Source: Pseudoclavibacter sp. Marseille-Q3772 (GTDB lineage Bacteria; Actinomycetota; Actinomycetes; Actinomycetales; Microbacteriaceae). Taken from it: DNA of 64,000 nucleotides. Below are positions 25,667 to 34,307 of this stretch, piece after piece. The first letter of the stretch is position 1. Every line of letters begins with the position of its first letter. Location of the stretch: contig NZ_OU745391.1 of assembly GCF_916618895.1 (NCBI RefSeq), forward strand, positions 930,001 to 994,000, given 5' to 3'. A program made the translations under genes and the position numbers. The notes beneath the pieces are model-generated. The model did no database searches, was not told the origin of the DNA, and worked only from the letters and a program-made list of their open reading frames with translations.

Positions 25667-27223
25667 TCAATCGCCGTATCGGGTTCGGTAGAACAACGCT
25701 TCGGAGACGTGCTCTCGTGACGGGCGGGATGCTCCGTCGATATCCGCGAGCGTCCAGGCGACCCTGGAGGCGCGCACATAGCCACGCATTGAGATCTGCC
25801 CGCGTTGTAACGCAGCATCTAGTGGTTCGCTGGCTCCCAGGTCAGGTCGAAGTTCGGCCCGGCGAAGCAGCGATCCAGACACCTCCGCGTTCCGGGTGTG
25901 GCCAAACTGCGCGAGACGCGACTCACTGCGCGCCCGGCACTCAGCAACAACCGCTCGCGCCTGTGCGCTTGAGGTCGCTCCCGTGTGACCTGCCTGCGCC
26001 AAGCGGGTCTGCGCCACCGAGGCTCGTTCCACTCGTAATTGCAGATCGATTCGATCCAGCAACGGCCCCGATAGCCGCCCCAGATATTGCCGCTGCTGAT
26101 GCGGCGTGCACTGACATCGCAACCCGGCCGCACCCGCATTGCCGCACGGGCACGGATTCGCGGCAATCACCAGCTGCACATTCGCCGGATACGTGACACT
26201 CCCTCTCGAGCGGTGAATGGTTACCGTCCCTGACTCGAGCGGTTGCCGCAAGCTGTCCAGTACTCGCCGGGAAAACTCGGGTGCCTCATCCAGAAACAAC
26301 ACACCGTGCGCGGCGAGCGACAGTGCCCCTGGCTGAATCACTCCGCTACCGCCGCCGATCAGAGCAACGGCCGAGGCCGAGTGATGCGGCGCCTGAATTG
26401 GAGGCCGCAACGAAAGTTCCCCAGCCACACCCATTGACTTCAACGACCGTATGGCCGCGACCTCGATCGCCGCATCCACACTGAGATCAGGCAGAATGCC
26501 GGGGAGCCGCTCGGCAAGCATCGTTTTACCGCTGCCCGGAGGGCCAATCATCGAGAAATGGTGACCACCAGCGGCAGCAACCACCAGTGCGCGAACGGCC
26601 GATTCGTTACCGATAACCTCGGCTAAATCACCCGGCGGTTCAGCCGCAGGCGCGCTGTCTGACACCAGCAGCGGTGTCGTTTCGCTCTCGGGCTCATCCA
26701 GGGAACCGCCATCGGCACCGTAATGTTCGGCGAGCTGCGCAAGCGACCGGATCGGCACGACCGTAATACCTTCCACAAGCCGTGCCTCCTGCTCGGCGTC
26801 AGCGGCGACAAGAATGGTGTCAAAGCCGAGCCGTTTCGCTGCGTGCACGGCCGGCAACACGCCGCTCACGGCACGAACCGCACCGGTGAGCGCGAGCTCA
26901 CCGAGATGTGCGTTACGGGCGGGGCCAGCGGGATCGATCACGCCCTCTGCCGCCAACACCGCTGCCGCAATCGCTAGGTCAAACCCGGCTCCGTGCTTAC
27001 GGAGTTCAGCCGGTGAGAGACTCACCGTGCAACGTTTTGCCGACAGCGGGTGACCGCTCGAATGCATCGCTGCTCGCAGGCGGTGCTCGGACTCACCCAG
27101 GGCCGCATCCGGCAATCCGATAATCAGCAGTTTCGGCAGCCCCGCTGCCATCTGCACATCGACCCGTACCGCGTCTCCGTGGAGTCCAGCCAGCGCGATA
27201 CCCCAGCTGCGTGCGTTCGCCAC
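25667..27223 (-). CDS. comM: YifB/ComM family Mg-chelatase-like AAA+ ATPase
   Basis: 518 residues: an N-terminal Lon-protease-like domain (about 1-165; VRVDVQMAAGLPKLLIIGLP), the AAA+ core with Walker A in MIGPPGSGKTMLAERLPGIL, Walker B GVLFLDEAPEFSRR, sensor region ANPCPCGNAGA, and a C-terminal domain. ComM is a helicase aiding branch migration of transforming DNA. It ends 62 bases before the dprA start, and the yraN stop lies 2 bases upstream of its own start, so the three form an operon. Confidence 0.92.
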   Translation of the reverse strand: MANARSWGIALAGLHGDAVRVDVQMAAGLPKLLIIGLPDAALGESEHRLRAAMHSSGHPLSAKRCTVSLSPAELRKHGAGFDLAIAAAVLAAEGVIDPAGPARNAHLGELALTGAVRAVSGVLPAVHAAKRLGFDTILVAADAEQEARLVEGITVVPIRSLAQLAEHYGADGGSLDEPESETTPLLVSDSAPAAEPPGDLAEVIGNESAVRALVVAAAGGHHFSMIGPPGSGKTMLAERLPGILPDLSVDAAIEVAAIRSLKSMGVAGELSLRPPIQAPHHSASAVALIGGGSGVIQPGALSLAAHGVLFLDEAPEFSRRVLDSLRQPLESGTVTIHRSRGSVTYPANVQLVIAANPCPCGNAGAAGLRCQCTPHQQRQYLGRLSGPLLDRIDLQLRVERASVAQTRLAQAGHTGATSSAQARAVVAECRARSESRLAQFGHTRNAEVSGSLLRRAELRPDLGASEPLDAALQRGQISMRGYVRASRVAWTLADIDGASRPSREHVSEALFYRTRYGD

Positions 27224-27225
27224 GA

Positions 27226-27585
27226 TCAGATCAGCAGATTGTCGATGTGGTGGATTCGCGGTTCGCGCCCCAGCGGTGCGTAGATACCGATGGCATCGAT
27301 GCGAGTGCGACCGACCACGTGCGGATGCGCCTCACGCCAAGCGAACGCAACCTGCCGCATCCGCCGAAGTTTATGCACGGTGATTGCTTCAAGCGGATCA
27401 CCGGTATCAAGCACCCGCCGGGTTTTCACCTCAATGAACACCAAGTCAGTACCGTGCTTTGCGACGATATCCACCTCGCCATAACGGCAATGCCAATTGG
27501 TATCGAGGATGTGATACCCGCGGTAGCGCAGGTATTCGCACGCGGTTTCCTCGCCCTGTTTTCCGACCCCAATATTGGTACTCAT
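27226..27585 (-). CDS. YraN family (UPF0102) putative endonuclease
   Basis: 119 residues with the restriction-enzyme-like nuclease fold: GKQGEETACEYLRYRGYHIL at the start, NWHCRYGEVDIVAKHGTDLV with the acidic site, and FIEVKTRRVLDTGDPLEAIT with the E-x-K motif. YraN members are found beside comM and rnhB and are thought to be nucleases, but are not well characterised. The stop is 2 bases from the comM start, so translation is probably coupled. Function is inferred from family only. Confidence 0.88.
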   Translation of the reverse strand: MSTNIGVGKQGEETACEYLRYRGYHILDTNWHCRYGEVDIVAKHGTDLVFIEVKTRRVLDTGDPLEAITVHKLRRMRQVAFAWREAHPHVVGRTRIDAIGIYAPLGREPRIHHIDNLLI

Positions 27586-27692
27586 CCGGCTTCCCCTCTA
27601 CTCACGCCGTTGCTTGCTACGGACTGTGCGTGTGTTCACGCGTGCCATAAGCCTGCTAGAGCCAGCGAGCTCGTGGGAAAGAACGAACGCGA

Positions 27693-27718
27693 CCTGTGGA
27701 TATCTCGTTATCCACAGG
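27693..27718. promoter_or_regulatory. inverted pair of DnaA-box-like 9-mers
   Basis: CCTGTGGATA at 27693-27702 and TATCCACAGG at 27709-27718 are a perfect inverted repeat. TTATCCACA at 27708-27716 is a consensus DnaA box, and 27695-27703 is a one-mismatch copy on the other strand. The element lies between yraN and the DUF2469 gene, where it could also act as a terminator for the latter. A related copy is at 13023-13045. Confidence 0.5.
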
Positions 27719-27738
27719 CCGCGCGATACATGAGCGCG

Positions 27739-28062
27739 TTATTCGTCGAGCGAGAGTTCCTTCGGCAGCTCGAAATCGTGCGCGTTGAGTTCTTCCACGT
27801 TCACATCCTTGAACGTGAGTACCCGAACCTGTTTCACAAACCGGTCGGAACGGTAGATATCCCACACCCACACGTCACGCATGGTGAGTTCAAAGTAGAA
27901 GTCGTTTGCCGCATCCCGCCGCTCGAGGGTTACTTCGTTCGCCAGGTAAAAGCGACGCTCGGTCTCCACGACATATTTGAACTGCTTGGCGACATCCCGA
28001 TACTCGCGGAAAAGCGCCAGTTCTACACCGCGTTCGTATTCGTCGAAAGCCTCATCGTTCAT
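27739..28062 (-). CDS. DUF2469 protein
   Basis: 107 residues, an actinobacterial conserved protein of unknown function. The sequence shows the family's acidic opening (DEAFDEYERGVELALFREYRD), VKQFKYVVETERRFYLANEV with one reading-frame-typical variation, and DVWVWDIYRSDRFVKQVRVLTFKD. It is found in most actinobacterial genomes between rnhB and yraN, as here, so the local order is conserved. No motif suggests an activity. Confidence 0.9.
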   Translation of the reverse strand: MNDEAFDEYERGVELALFREYRDVAKQFKYVVETERRFYLANEVTLERRDAANDFYFELTMRDVWVWDIYRSDRFVKQVRVLTFKDVNVEELNAHDFELPKELSLDE

Positions 28063-28126
28063 GACCGTTCAGTCTAGCCCGCACAGGCCAATAACCGCAC
28101 TGCCGCCACGAGAACCCGTATCGGCG

Positions 28127-28804
28127 CTACGACGCGCCGGAACCGCTTGCCGCAAGAATCTTGTACAACCAAGTTGCCCGGTGGTGCGCGCTTGCACCAA
28201 GCGCAACAATCGCCTGTCGATGTGCAGCCGAACCGTAGCCTTTATTACGTAGCCAGCCGTACGGCTCGAGTTGCGCATCCGCTGCCACTAGCTGTGCCAT
28301 ATGTTGGTCACGCTCGACTTTTGCAATGACGGATGCGGCGGCTACCGCGGCACAGTCACGGTCGGCTTTCGGTCTGGTTACGACGTGCAGCGACGAAGTA
28401 CACCCGGGAGTCAGCCAATCATGCGTGCCGTCGAGCAGTATGGTGCTGTCAGCTACGGGCACACCCTGTTCCCACAGCTGCGCCAGCGCCCGAACACCGG
28501 CGGCGGCGAGGCTCGGGCCGATCCCGAACTCATCAATCTCGGCCGCGCTCGCCCATCCGGTAGCACAAGCCCACACCCACTCGCGCGCCAGTGGCGCAAA
28601 CGCCTCGCGCCGACGCTCCGTCAGCAGCTTCGAATCACGCAAGCCCTCGGGGAAACCGGCCTCGCATTCTTGCGCACGGATCGCACTGACCCCAACGGTT
28701 ACTGGACCGGCAAGCGCACCGCGCCCAACCTCATCCATACCGATCACCACCGAGGTCTCGCGCAGCAGGGCACGCTCTACTTCAAGCGTTGGTTCGACTG
28801 GCAC
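28127..28804 (-). CDS. rnhB: ribonuclease HII
   Basis: Removes ribonucleotides and RNA primers from DNA hybrids. 225 residues from a GTG whose G is shared with the TAG stop of lepB. Catalytic residues are visible: the D-E pair in VIGMDEVGRGALAGPVTVGV, the third Asp in STILLDGTHDWLTP, and the conserved VAAASVIAKVERDQHM block. Length is ordinary. It is cotranscribed with lepB; the gene order rplS-lepB-rnhB-DUF2469-yraN-comM-dprA is standard for actinobacteria. Confidence 0.95.
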   Translation of the reverse strand: MPVEPTLEVERALLRETSVVIGMDEVGRGALAGPVTVGVSAIRAQECEAGFPEGLRDSKLLTERRREAFAPLAREWVWACATGWASAAEIDEFGIGPSLAAAGVRALAQLWEQGVPVADSTILLDGTHDWLTPGCTSSLHVVTRPKADRDCAAVAAASVIAKVERDQHMAQLVAADAQLEPYGWLRNKGYGSAAHRQAIVALGASAHHRATWLYKILAASGSGAS

Positions 28805-29673
28805 TATGGACGCCGCGAGGGTACGGCCGCGAATACCCCTGAGTAATTGTCGATAAAACCGATCCGGTTCATCGGCCAGTTGATCATGAACGCTTGCCCG
28901 ACAATGTTCTCGTACGGCACAAACCCCTTAGTGGGTAGGTCTTGGTGTGCGCGCGAGTCCTGCGAGTTGAACCGGTTATCGCCCATGACCCACACCGAAT
29001 CCTCGGGCACCGTCACGTCGAATGCCTCGCCGGATGCGCGATCGCGTGAGTCGGTCACGATGTACGGTTCGCGGATTGGAACATCGTTAATCACGATCTG
29101 CCCGTAGGCGTTACAGCACACCACGTGGTCGCCAGGCATTCCGATTACTCGCTTGACGAGGTGATTGTGTGCATCCTCTGGCTTCAGGCCAATGCCCTCG
29201 AGGAAACCATCGACGACCGCTTGCACGGGCTGTTTCTCTTCAGGTTGCGCGGCAGGCAGCCAGCCACCCGGATCCTGGAACACGATCACATCACCGCGAT
29301 TTAAGGGGACGAGATCCGGCACCAATTGGTTCACCAGTACGCGGTCCTCCTCGATCAGCGTGTTGTGCATGGATGCGGAGGGGATGTAAAACGGCCGCAA
29401 GAAGAACGTCTTGATGATGACCGAAATCACCAGCGCGATCACGACAATGATTGCCGCGTCGCGCAAAAACAGTGTGAAACCGCCGCGCTGGACGATCTCG
29501 CCCTTGCGGTTGAGCGCAATATCGTCGCGCAGCCGATGGCGCGGACCGTGTGTGTGCCGGAAGAGCTCGACAATGAGGTCGTCATCCTCTTCGCCGTGAC
29601 CAGACGGTGCCAGTGTCGGCAGTTCGTAATCAACGTCTGGCAAGCGGAGCTCCTCGGGTGTGTGAGATTGCAA
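28804..29673 (-). CDS. lepB: type I signal peptidase
   Basis: Cleaves signal peptides of exported proteins at the outer face of the membrane. 289 residues: a ~80-residue cytoplasmic N-terminus, one membrane helix (AAIIVVIALVISVIIKTFFL), then PFYIPSASMHNTLIEEDRVL with the nucleophilic Ser, RGDVIVFQDPGGW, HLVKRVIGMPGDHVVCCN with the catalytic Lys, and VWVMGDNRFNSQDSR. All of boxes B to E are present. The N-terminal extension is long, as in other actinobacterial LepB. It ends overlapping rnhB by one base. Confidence 0.94.
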   Translation of the reverse strand: MQSHTPEELRLPDVDYELPTLAPSGHGEEDDDLIVELFRHTHGPRHRLRDDIALNRKGEIVQRGGFTLFLRDAAIIVVIALVISVIIKTFFLRPFYIPSASMHNTLIEEDRVLVNQLVPDLVPLNRGDVIVFQDPGGWLPAAQPEEKQPVQAVVDGFLEGIGLKPEDAHNHLVKRVIGMPGDHVVCCNAYGQIVINDVPIREPYIVTDSRDRASGEAFDVTVPEDSVWVMGDNRFNSQDSRAHQDLPTKGFVPYENIVGQAFMINWPMNRIGFIDNYSGVFAAVPSRRP

Positions 29674-29697
29674 GCGATTCTACGTGGAAAATGACCA

Positions 29698-29723
29698 CAG
29701 CCCCCGCCGACTGGCAGAGGCTG
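29698..29723 (-). terminator. rplS terminator
   Basis: On the minus strand CAGCCTCTGCC pairs with GGCGGGGGCTG (11 bp, two G-U pairs) over a 4-base loop, and a T-rich stretch (TGGTCATTTTCC) follows. It lies between rplS and lepB, 40 bases past the rplS stop. Confidence 0.8.
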
Positions 29724-29762
29724 CGGAATGAACGTTACCGAGTTGGTACGTAAACGAAGTGA

Positions 29763-30110
29763 TTAGCTCTCGCGACGCTCGCGAATCTTCGCTGCCTTAC
29801 CGCGACGGTCGCGCAGATAGTACAGCTTGGCGCGACGAACGACACCGCGCGAAACAACCTCGATCTTTTCGATGATCGGCGAGTGTACCGGGAAGGTACG
29901 CTCAACGCCGACCTGGAAGCTCACCTTACGAACGGTGAAGGTTTCGCGCACGCCGTCGCCCTGACGAGCAAGCACGATGCCCTGGAACACCTGAACACGC
30001 GAACGGTTACCTTCAACGATGTTGACGTGAACCTTGACGGTGTCGCCGGGGCGGAATTCCGGAACGTCCTTCAGCGACTGTGCGTCGATCTGGTCAATGA
30101 GGTTTGCCAT
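29763..30110 (-). CDS. rplS: 50S ribosomal protein L19
   Basis: 115 residues from the ATG at 30110, the usual length; a longer frame to 30215 adds 35 unlike residues. Motifs: [60 protein letters not shown] and [21 protein letters not shown]19 sits at the 30S-50S interface. About 180 bases upstream hold its leader and promoter, without a clear motif that I can name. A strong terminator follows the gene, so it is expressed apart from lepB. Confidence 0.95.
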   Translation of the reverse strand: MANLIDQIDAQSLKDVPEFRPGDTVKVHVNIVEGNRSRVQVFQGIVLARQGDGVRETFTVRKVSFQVGVERTFPVHSPIIEKIEVVSRGVVRRAKLYYLRDRRGKAAKIRERRES

Positions 30111-30290
30111 GTGATGCATCACTCTCTGCATCGCCACAGGTCGATTGCATTGAAATGAATGGTCTGTATTCCAGCGGCAGAGTGTCCCCTGTGGCAGAGT
30201 CATGCCGCGGCACAAGCGGCTAGTTTACCCGGTCATTCGAGTGTCCGGCAAGTGGATGCGCACAGCAGTTGGCAGCGCAGCGACCGTTCG

Positions 30291-30902
30291 CTATTCCCCG
30301 CGCGGGCGAGCGATCCACTCGGGGCCGCTCTCGTCTTCATCGTTGTCGTCGATGATCTCGGCATCGACCGCATCCCGGCCGCTGGCACCAGGACCCTCTT
30401 GCACGGTCCACTCTTCATCAACGGTGATAACTCGTGGCTGCGGCTCCTCGGGGGACCCAGTGCGTAGGTGATCGCGCATTTGCTGCGCACGCGCCGTCAT
30501 ATTGTCGATGTTCTCCTGCTGGGAACGTTTGGCGCACCACCAAATACCGAAGGCGGATACCGCGATCGCAACCAATTGCAGGATGCCCCCGACCGCACCC
30601 GGAGTGCTGACTCCAGCAACCCAGGCCGCGATCGCGCCAAGATACCAGCTGCCTTCGGCGATGGGCAGTTTTCGAGCGGTACGGATACTTGGTCGCAGCC
30701 ACAGCACGAACCCAAAGATCGCCAGCTCCAAGAACAGCAACGGCACAACGACGAATAGGGATAGGAATCCGGTGAGGCTTTGTCTCCAAATCAGCCAGGC
30801 CACGATGGCCCATGCCGATACTGCGAATGGCACAAAGCCAAACGCCATAACTACCGCATTACCGATGGAACTCGGGAAGTATGCGCGGGAAGGTGCAGTC
30901 AT
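30291..30902 (-). CDS. conserved membrane protein, unknown function
   Basis: 203 residues. Four hydrophobic helices are visible in the first ~130 residues (VVMAFGFVPFAVSAWAIVAW, LFVVVPLLFLELAIFGFVLW, SWYLGAIAAWVAGVSTPGAV, ILQLVAIAVSAFGIWWC), followed by an acidic cytoplasmic tail (VDAEIIDDNDEDESGPEW). Its start overlaps the stop of the GCS2-type ligase gene as ATGA, so the two are translationally coupled. I do not recognise a family with known function. Related small membrane proteins occur in other actinobacteria. Confidence 0.65.
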   Translation of the reverse strand: MTAPSRAYFPSSIGNAVVMAFGFVPFAVSAWAIVAWLIWRQSLTGFLSLFVVVPLLFLELAIFGFVLWLRPSIRTARKLPIAEGSWYLGAIAAWVAGVSTPGAVGGILQLVAIAVSAFGIWWCAKRSQQENIDNMTARAQQMRDHLRTGSPEEPQPRVITVDEEWTVQEGPGASGRDAVDAEIIDDNDEDESGPEWIARPRGE

Positions 30903-31999
30903 CGAAGAAAATCCGTTCGTAGCGAGTCGATAAGTCCGATGCGGTTGCCGCCGCGAAGCGTGGCGCGCTGGCGTTCGGCGGGCGTGCTGTCGAGCAGCAG
31001 CAAGCAGCTTACGAGTTCGCCCTCACAGCCGAGATCACGAGCGATGCCCTGTAGCTCATCGATTCGGCGCGCAAACGCCTCACGGGCCGGCTGCTCGTTA
31101 CCGTCCGCATCCACAATAATCTTGGTGTCCAAGCCGAACCGTGCCGCCCGAAACTTATTCTCGCGCACCACCCACATTGGTAGTAGTGGCAGCGGTTTCC
31201 CCGCTTGCACGGCACGGATCGCCTCTTCGACAACGCACTGCACCACTGCTGCGTGCGCCGCAATGTGGAAAAGCGATGGCTGGCTATCGGCGACCGTTAC
31301 GCCGACGGAGCCCGACCACGGCTCGGGGCGAAGCGTCCAGTCCAGGTCTTCCCAGCGCTCAATAACACCGGCTCGGCACATTCCGTTCACCGCCTGCACC
31401 GTGTCTTCCCAGCTGTCGAATCGTGAGGGCAGTCCGGCTCCGGGCACTTGACGGCGCAGCAGAGTGCGGTGCGAGACAAAACCGGTGTTTTGTCCCATCC
31501 AGTACGGGCTTGCTGCTGTCGGGGCCAATAACCACTGATAGTTCCGCCCGAGTGCGCCGGTGATGCTCGGGATCATTTGCGGGTCTTCGACACCGACGTG
31601 GACGCCCATCCCCCAAGCTGCGAGTTGGCGCGACCACTCACGACCACGTTCTACGAGCTCGATGCCGTGGTGGTCAGGGGTGATTGTTTGCACATGCCAA
31701 TCGGAGTATGGATGCGCGCCGACACCGATCACCCCGCAGCCGGCCGCATCCGCCGCCGCCACTACTTTCGTTGCCAATGCCCGCAACTCAGCGATTGCGC
31801 CCGGCACATTGCGGTGCACGGCGGTAGAAATTCGAACGGTGTTCGTCATGAACCCGGCACTGAAACTGGGCTCTGCAAGAGCATCGAGCACTTCACCGGC
31901 ACGACCAACAAGCTCTCCGCTTGCCGGGTCGACAAGCGCGACATCCCAGTCCAGCGAGAGGGATACGCGTTCGCCTGCGTTGAACTCCATGACCGTCAT
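30899..31999 (-). CDS. GCS2-family (YbdK-type) carboxylate-amine ligase
   Basis: 366 residues of the glutamate-cysteine ligase 2 family, which joins the gamma-carboxyl of glutamate to an amine using ATP. The family core is seen in RVSLSLDWDVALVDPASGEL, GVGAHPYSDW, MGVHVGVEDPQMIPSITGAL, TAASPYWMGQNTGFVSHR and VRENKFRAARFGLDTKII. In this group the amine acceptor is often unknown. The start at 31999 (ATG) or the in-frame ATG three codons later are both possible. It is coupled by ATGA overlap to the membrane protein gene. Confidence 0.82.
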   Translation of the reverse strand: MTVMEFNAGERVSLSLDWDVALVDPASGELVGRAGEVLDALAEPSFSAGFMTNTVRISTAVHRNVPGAIAELRALATKVVAAADAAGCGVIGVGAHPYSDWHVQTITPDHHGIELVERGREWSRQLAAWGMGVHVGVEDPQMIPSITGALGRNYQWLLAPTAASPYWMGQNTGFVSHRTLLRRQVPGAGLPSRFDSWEDTVQAVNGMCRAGVIERWEDLDWTLRPEPWSGSVGVTVADSQPSLFHIAAHAAVVQCVVEEAIRAVQAGKPLPLLPMWVVRENKFRAARFGLDTKIIVDADGNEQPAREAFARRIDELQGIARDLGCEGELVSCLLLLDSTPAERQRATLRGGNRIGLIDSLRTDFLR

Positions 32000-32082
32000 C
32001 GTACCGACCTATTAGTGAACGGCACACACGAACCCGTTGAATCCGCTGGAACGGCTTTTCAACTTGGCTGGAAATCTGCAAG

Positions 32083-32088
32083 AATAGT
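32083..32088 (+). promoter_or_regulatory. possible -10 element of the rpsP operon
   Basis: AATAGT at 32083-32088 could be a -10 element, with TCAACT about 18 bases upstream as a weak -35. It would give an rpsP leader of about 120 bases (to 32215), in which I see no gene. Confidence 0.3.
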
Positions 32089-32215
32089 TCGTTGAGTCTG
32101 TGCCGCGACCCTCTCTTCGCAGCGCGCAGCGCATCCTGAGCTTCGGTCGAGCGCGCCCCACGCATTTGGCTGAGCCAAGAGTGTTCATTAATTTTCAAAC
32201 CAAAGCAGGAGACCT

Positions 32216-32659
32216 GTGTCTGTAAAGATCCGCCTTAAGCGCCTGGGTAAGACCCGTGCACCCTTCTACCGTGTGGTTGTCGCCGACGAACGCGCCAAGC
32301 GCAACGGCCGCGTCATCGAAGAGATCGGCACCTACGACCCCACCCGCGAACCCTCGGTAATCTCGATCGAGTCCGAGCGCGCTCAGTACTGGCTTTCCGT
32401 CGGTGCTCAGCCCACCGAAGCCGTCGCCGCACTTCTGAAGCTCACCGGCGACTGGGGCAAGTTCAAGGGCGAAGGCCCGACCGAATCGCAGGTTAAGCCG
32501 CAGGTCGAGAAGGAAGCCTTCCAGGCTGACGCCAACAAGAAGCCGGTGCTGAAGCCGAAGGCTGAACCAAAGGCTGAAGAAGAAGCACCGGCTGCCGAGG
32601 CAACCGAAGCACCCGCCGAGGAAGCACCAGCTGCCGAAGCAGAAGAAACCAAGGAGTAG
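32216..32659 (+). CDS. rpsP: 30S ribosomal protein S16
   Basis: 147 residues from a GTG with AGGAGA upstream. The S16 core (about 1-85) shows [40 protein letters not shown] and [20 protein letters not shown]. The last ~60 residues are an Ala/Glu/Pro/Lys-rich tail not found in short S16 proteins but frequent in actinobacteria. It is the first gene of the rpsP-khpA-rimM-trmD operon, which groups ribosome assembly and tRNA modification functions. The start is fixed by the SVKIRL opening. Confidence 0.95.
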   Translation: MSVKIRLKRLGKTRAPFYRVVVADERAKRNGRVIEEIGTYDPTREPSVISIESERAQYWLSVGAQPTEAVAALLKLTGDWGKFKGEGPTESQVKPQVEKEAFQADANKKPVLKPKAEPKAEEEAPAAEATEAPAEEAPAAEAEETKE

Positions 32660-32662
32660 TTC

Positions 32663-32893
32663 ATGCTCGCGTCAGCGCTCGAACACATTGTCTGCGGAAT
32701 CGTTGATAACCCGGACGATGTTCGCGTTGATGCTCGAGAAACTCCTCGCGGCGAAGTCCTCCGGGTGCAGGTGCACCCGGAGGACCGCGGCCGCGTCATC
32801 GGCCGAAACGGACGCACAGCACAGGCGCTGCGCACCGTGATTTCGGCGCTGGCTCAGGGGCGCCGCGTCCGTGTGGACGTGGCCACTGACTAA
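32663..32893 (+). CDS. khpA: KH-domain RNA-binding protein KhpA
   Basis: 76 residues, a single KH domain: NPDDVRVDARETPRGEVLRV then QVHPEDRGRVIGRNGRTAQA with the GxxG loop (GRNG) that contacts RNA. It starts 3 bases after the rpsP stop and lies between rpsP and rimM, its usual place. KhpA, often with KhpB, binds many RNAs and influences cell size and wall synthesis in other bacteria; that is family knowledge. Confidence 0.92.
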   Translation: MLASALEHIVCGIVDNPDDVRVDARETPRGEVLRVQVHPEDRGRVIGRNGRTAQALRTVISALAQGRRVRVDVATD

Positions 32894-32910
32894 CTTCCCG
32901 GGTGGGCAGC

Positions 32911-33546
32911 GTGGGCGGTAAGAAACGCAGCGGCATCACCCAATTGCGCGTTGGCCGGCTCGTTCGGGCACACGGCCTTAAGGGCGCAATCAAACTCGAG
33001 CTTTACACGGATGAACCCAATCGGCGGTTCGTTCCCGGCGCGTCGTTCTCGCTACAGGTACCCGCATCCTCACCCTGGCGAGGCAAGAAGCTTGTGCTGC
33101 GCGAGCTGCGCTGGCTCGGTGACGCTCCCCTCGGATTCTTTGAGGGCGTAACCGACCGCACCACCGCTGAGACGCTCGTGAAGGCGATCCTGTGGGTCGA
33201 TCAGGACGATGCCGAAGAACTCGACCCAAACACCTGGTATGACCACCAGTTGGTTGAACTGGATGCGGTCGTGAACGGTTCGGTCGTCGGCAAGATTGCC
33301 CGCGTCGACCACTTCCCCGCCCAAGATCTGCTTGTCGTGACCACCGCAACCGGCGATGTCATGGTGCCGTTCGTGAAGGAGATCGTTCCCGAAGTCAATA
33401 TCGAACGCGGCACAGTCACGATCACCCCACCGGGTGGACTGTTTGATGGCAACGCCGAAGAGGCGCGGCCGGAAGGCCAGCGCTCCCCGCAGGAGCGCGC
33501 AGACACCGCATCCGCTACGACAGCCACCGGCGAAGAAACCGCATAA
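32911..33546 (+). CDS. rimM: ribosome maturation factor RimM
   Basis: About 211 residues from a GTG at 32911; a GTG three codons earlier (32902) is an alternative and neither has a strong ribosome site. The N-terminal domain shows [20 protein letters not shown] and a PRC-barrel C-terminal part follows ([35 protein letters not shown]). RimM binds S19 and helps assemble the 30S head. The protein ends with a ~35-residue Glu/Ala/Arg tail. It precedes trmD by 2 bases. Confidence 0.93.
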   Translation: MGGKKRSGITQLRVGRLVRAHGLKGAIKLELYTDEPNRRFVPGASFSLQVPASSPWRGKKLVLRELRWLGDAPLGFFEGVTDRTTAETLVKAILWVDQDDAEELDPNTWYDHQLVELDAVVNGSVVGKIARVDHFPAQDLLVVTTATGDVMVPFVKEIVPEVNIERGTVTITPPGGLFDGNAEEARPEGQRSPQERADTASATTATGEETA

Positions 33547-33548
33547 TC

Positions 33549-34256
33549 GTGCGCATCGATATCGTCACCATCTTTCCGCAGTTCTTCGACATCCTCGATC
33601 TCTCGCTGCTGGGTAAAGCCCGCGCGCAGGGACTCATCGACCTGCGCATCCACGATCTTCGCGATGCCACTTCCGATCGTCACCGCACTGTGGATGACAC
33701 GCCTTACGGCGGCGGCGCAGGCATGGTGATGAAGCCAGAACCCTGGGGCGAAACGCTCGACCGCATTCTTGACGACTCCCCCACCGAATCACCGTTGGTG
33801 ATCTTCCCATCGCCTGCCGGTGATGTGTTTCAACAGGCGCGGGCGCGTGATCTGGCACAGGAGTCGCACATCGTGTTCGGATGCGGGCGCTACGAGGGCA
33901 TCGACCAGCGCGTATTCGAGTACGCAGCCTCACGCGCACGCGTTGAACTGATTTCAATCGGCGACTATGTCCTCAACGGCGGTGAGGTCGCTGTGATGGC
34001 GATGATCGAGGCGTTTGGTCGGCTCATTCCGGGCGTCGTGGGAAACCCCGAGTCGCTCGTTGAAGAATCACACGAACAGGGGTTGCTCGAGTACCCGAGC
34101 TATACAAAGCCCGCAGTGTGGCGCGGGATGGAGGTGCCGCCAGTACTGCTCAGTGGTCACCACGCGAACATCACGAGTTGGCGCCATGAGCAGCAGCTCG
34201 AACGCACTCGACGCGTGCGCCCCGATCTCTACCAGTCGTGGACGGAAAACCAGTAG
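33549..34256 (+). CDS. trmD: tRNA (guanine37-N1)-methyltransferase
   Basis: Methylates G37 next to the anticodon to prevent frameshifting. 235 residues from a GTG at 33549, directly after rimM. The SPOUT knot and conserved blocks are clear: [71 protein letters not shown] and [16 protein letters not shown]. It closes the operon and converges on ffh across two short palindromes. Confidence 0.96.
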   Translation: MRIDIVTIFPQFFDILDLSLLGKARAQGLIDLRIHDLRDATSDRHRTVDDTPYGGGAGMVMKPEPWGETLDRILDDSPTESPLVIFPSPAGDVFQQARARDLAQESHIVFGCGRYEGIDQRVFEYAASRARVELISIGDYVLNGGEVAVMAMIEAFGRLIPGVVGNPESLVEESHEQGLLEYPSYTKPAVWRGMEVPPVLLSGHHANITSWRHEQQLERTRRVRPDLYQSWTENQ

Positions 34257-34262
34257 TTCGCC

Positions 34263-34294
34263 GAGCCTAGGCTCCCCCGAGCCGTACGGCTCGG
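34263..34294. terminator. paired palindromes between trmD and ffh
   Basis: GAGCCTAGGCTC at 34263-34274 and CCGAGCCGTACGGCTCGG at 34277-34294 are perfect palindromes lying between two convergent stop codons. They can form a bidirectional terminator, although loops would be small. Confidence 0.6.
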
Positions 34295-34307
34295 ACGCGC
34301 TACTGCG

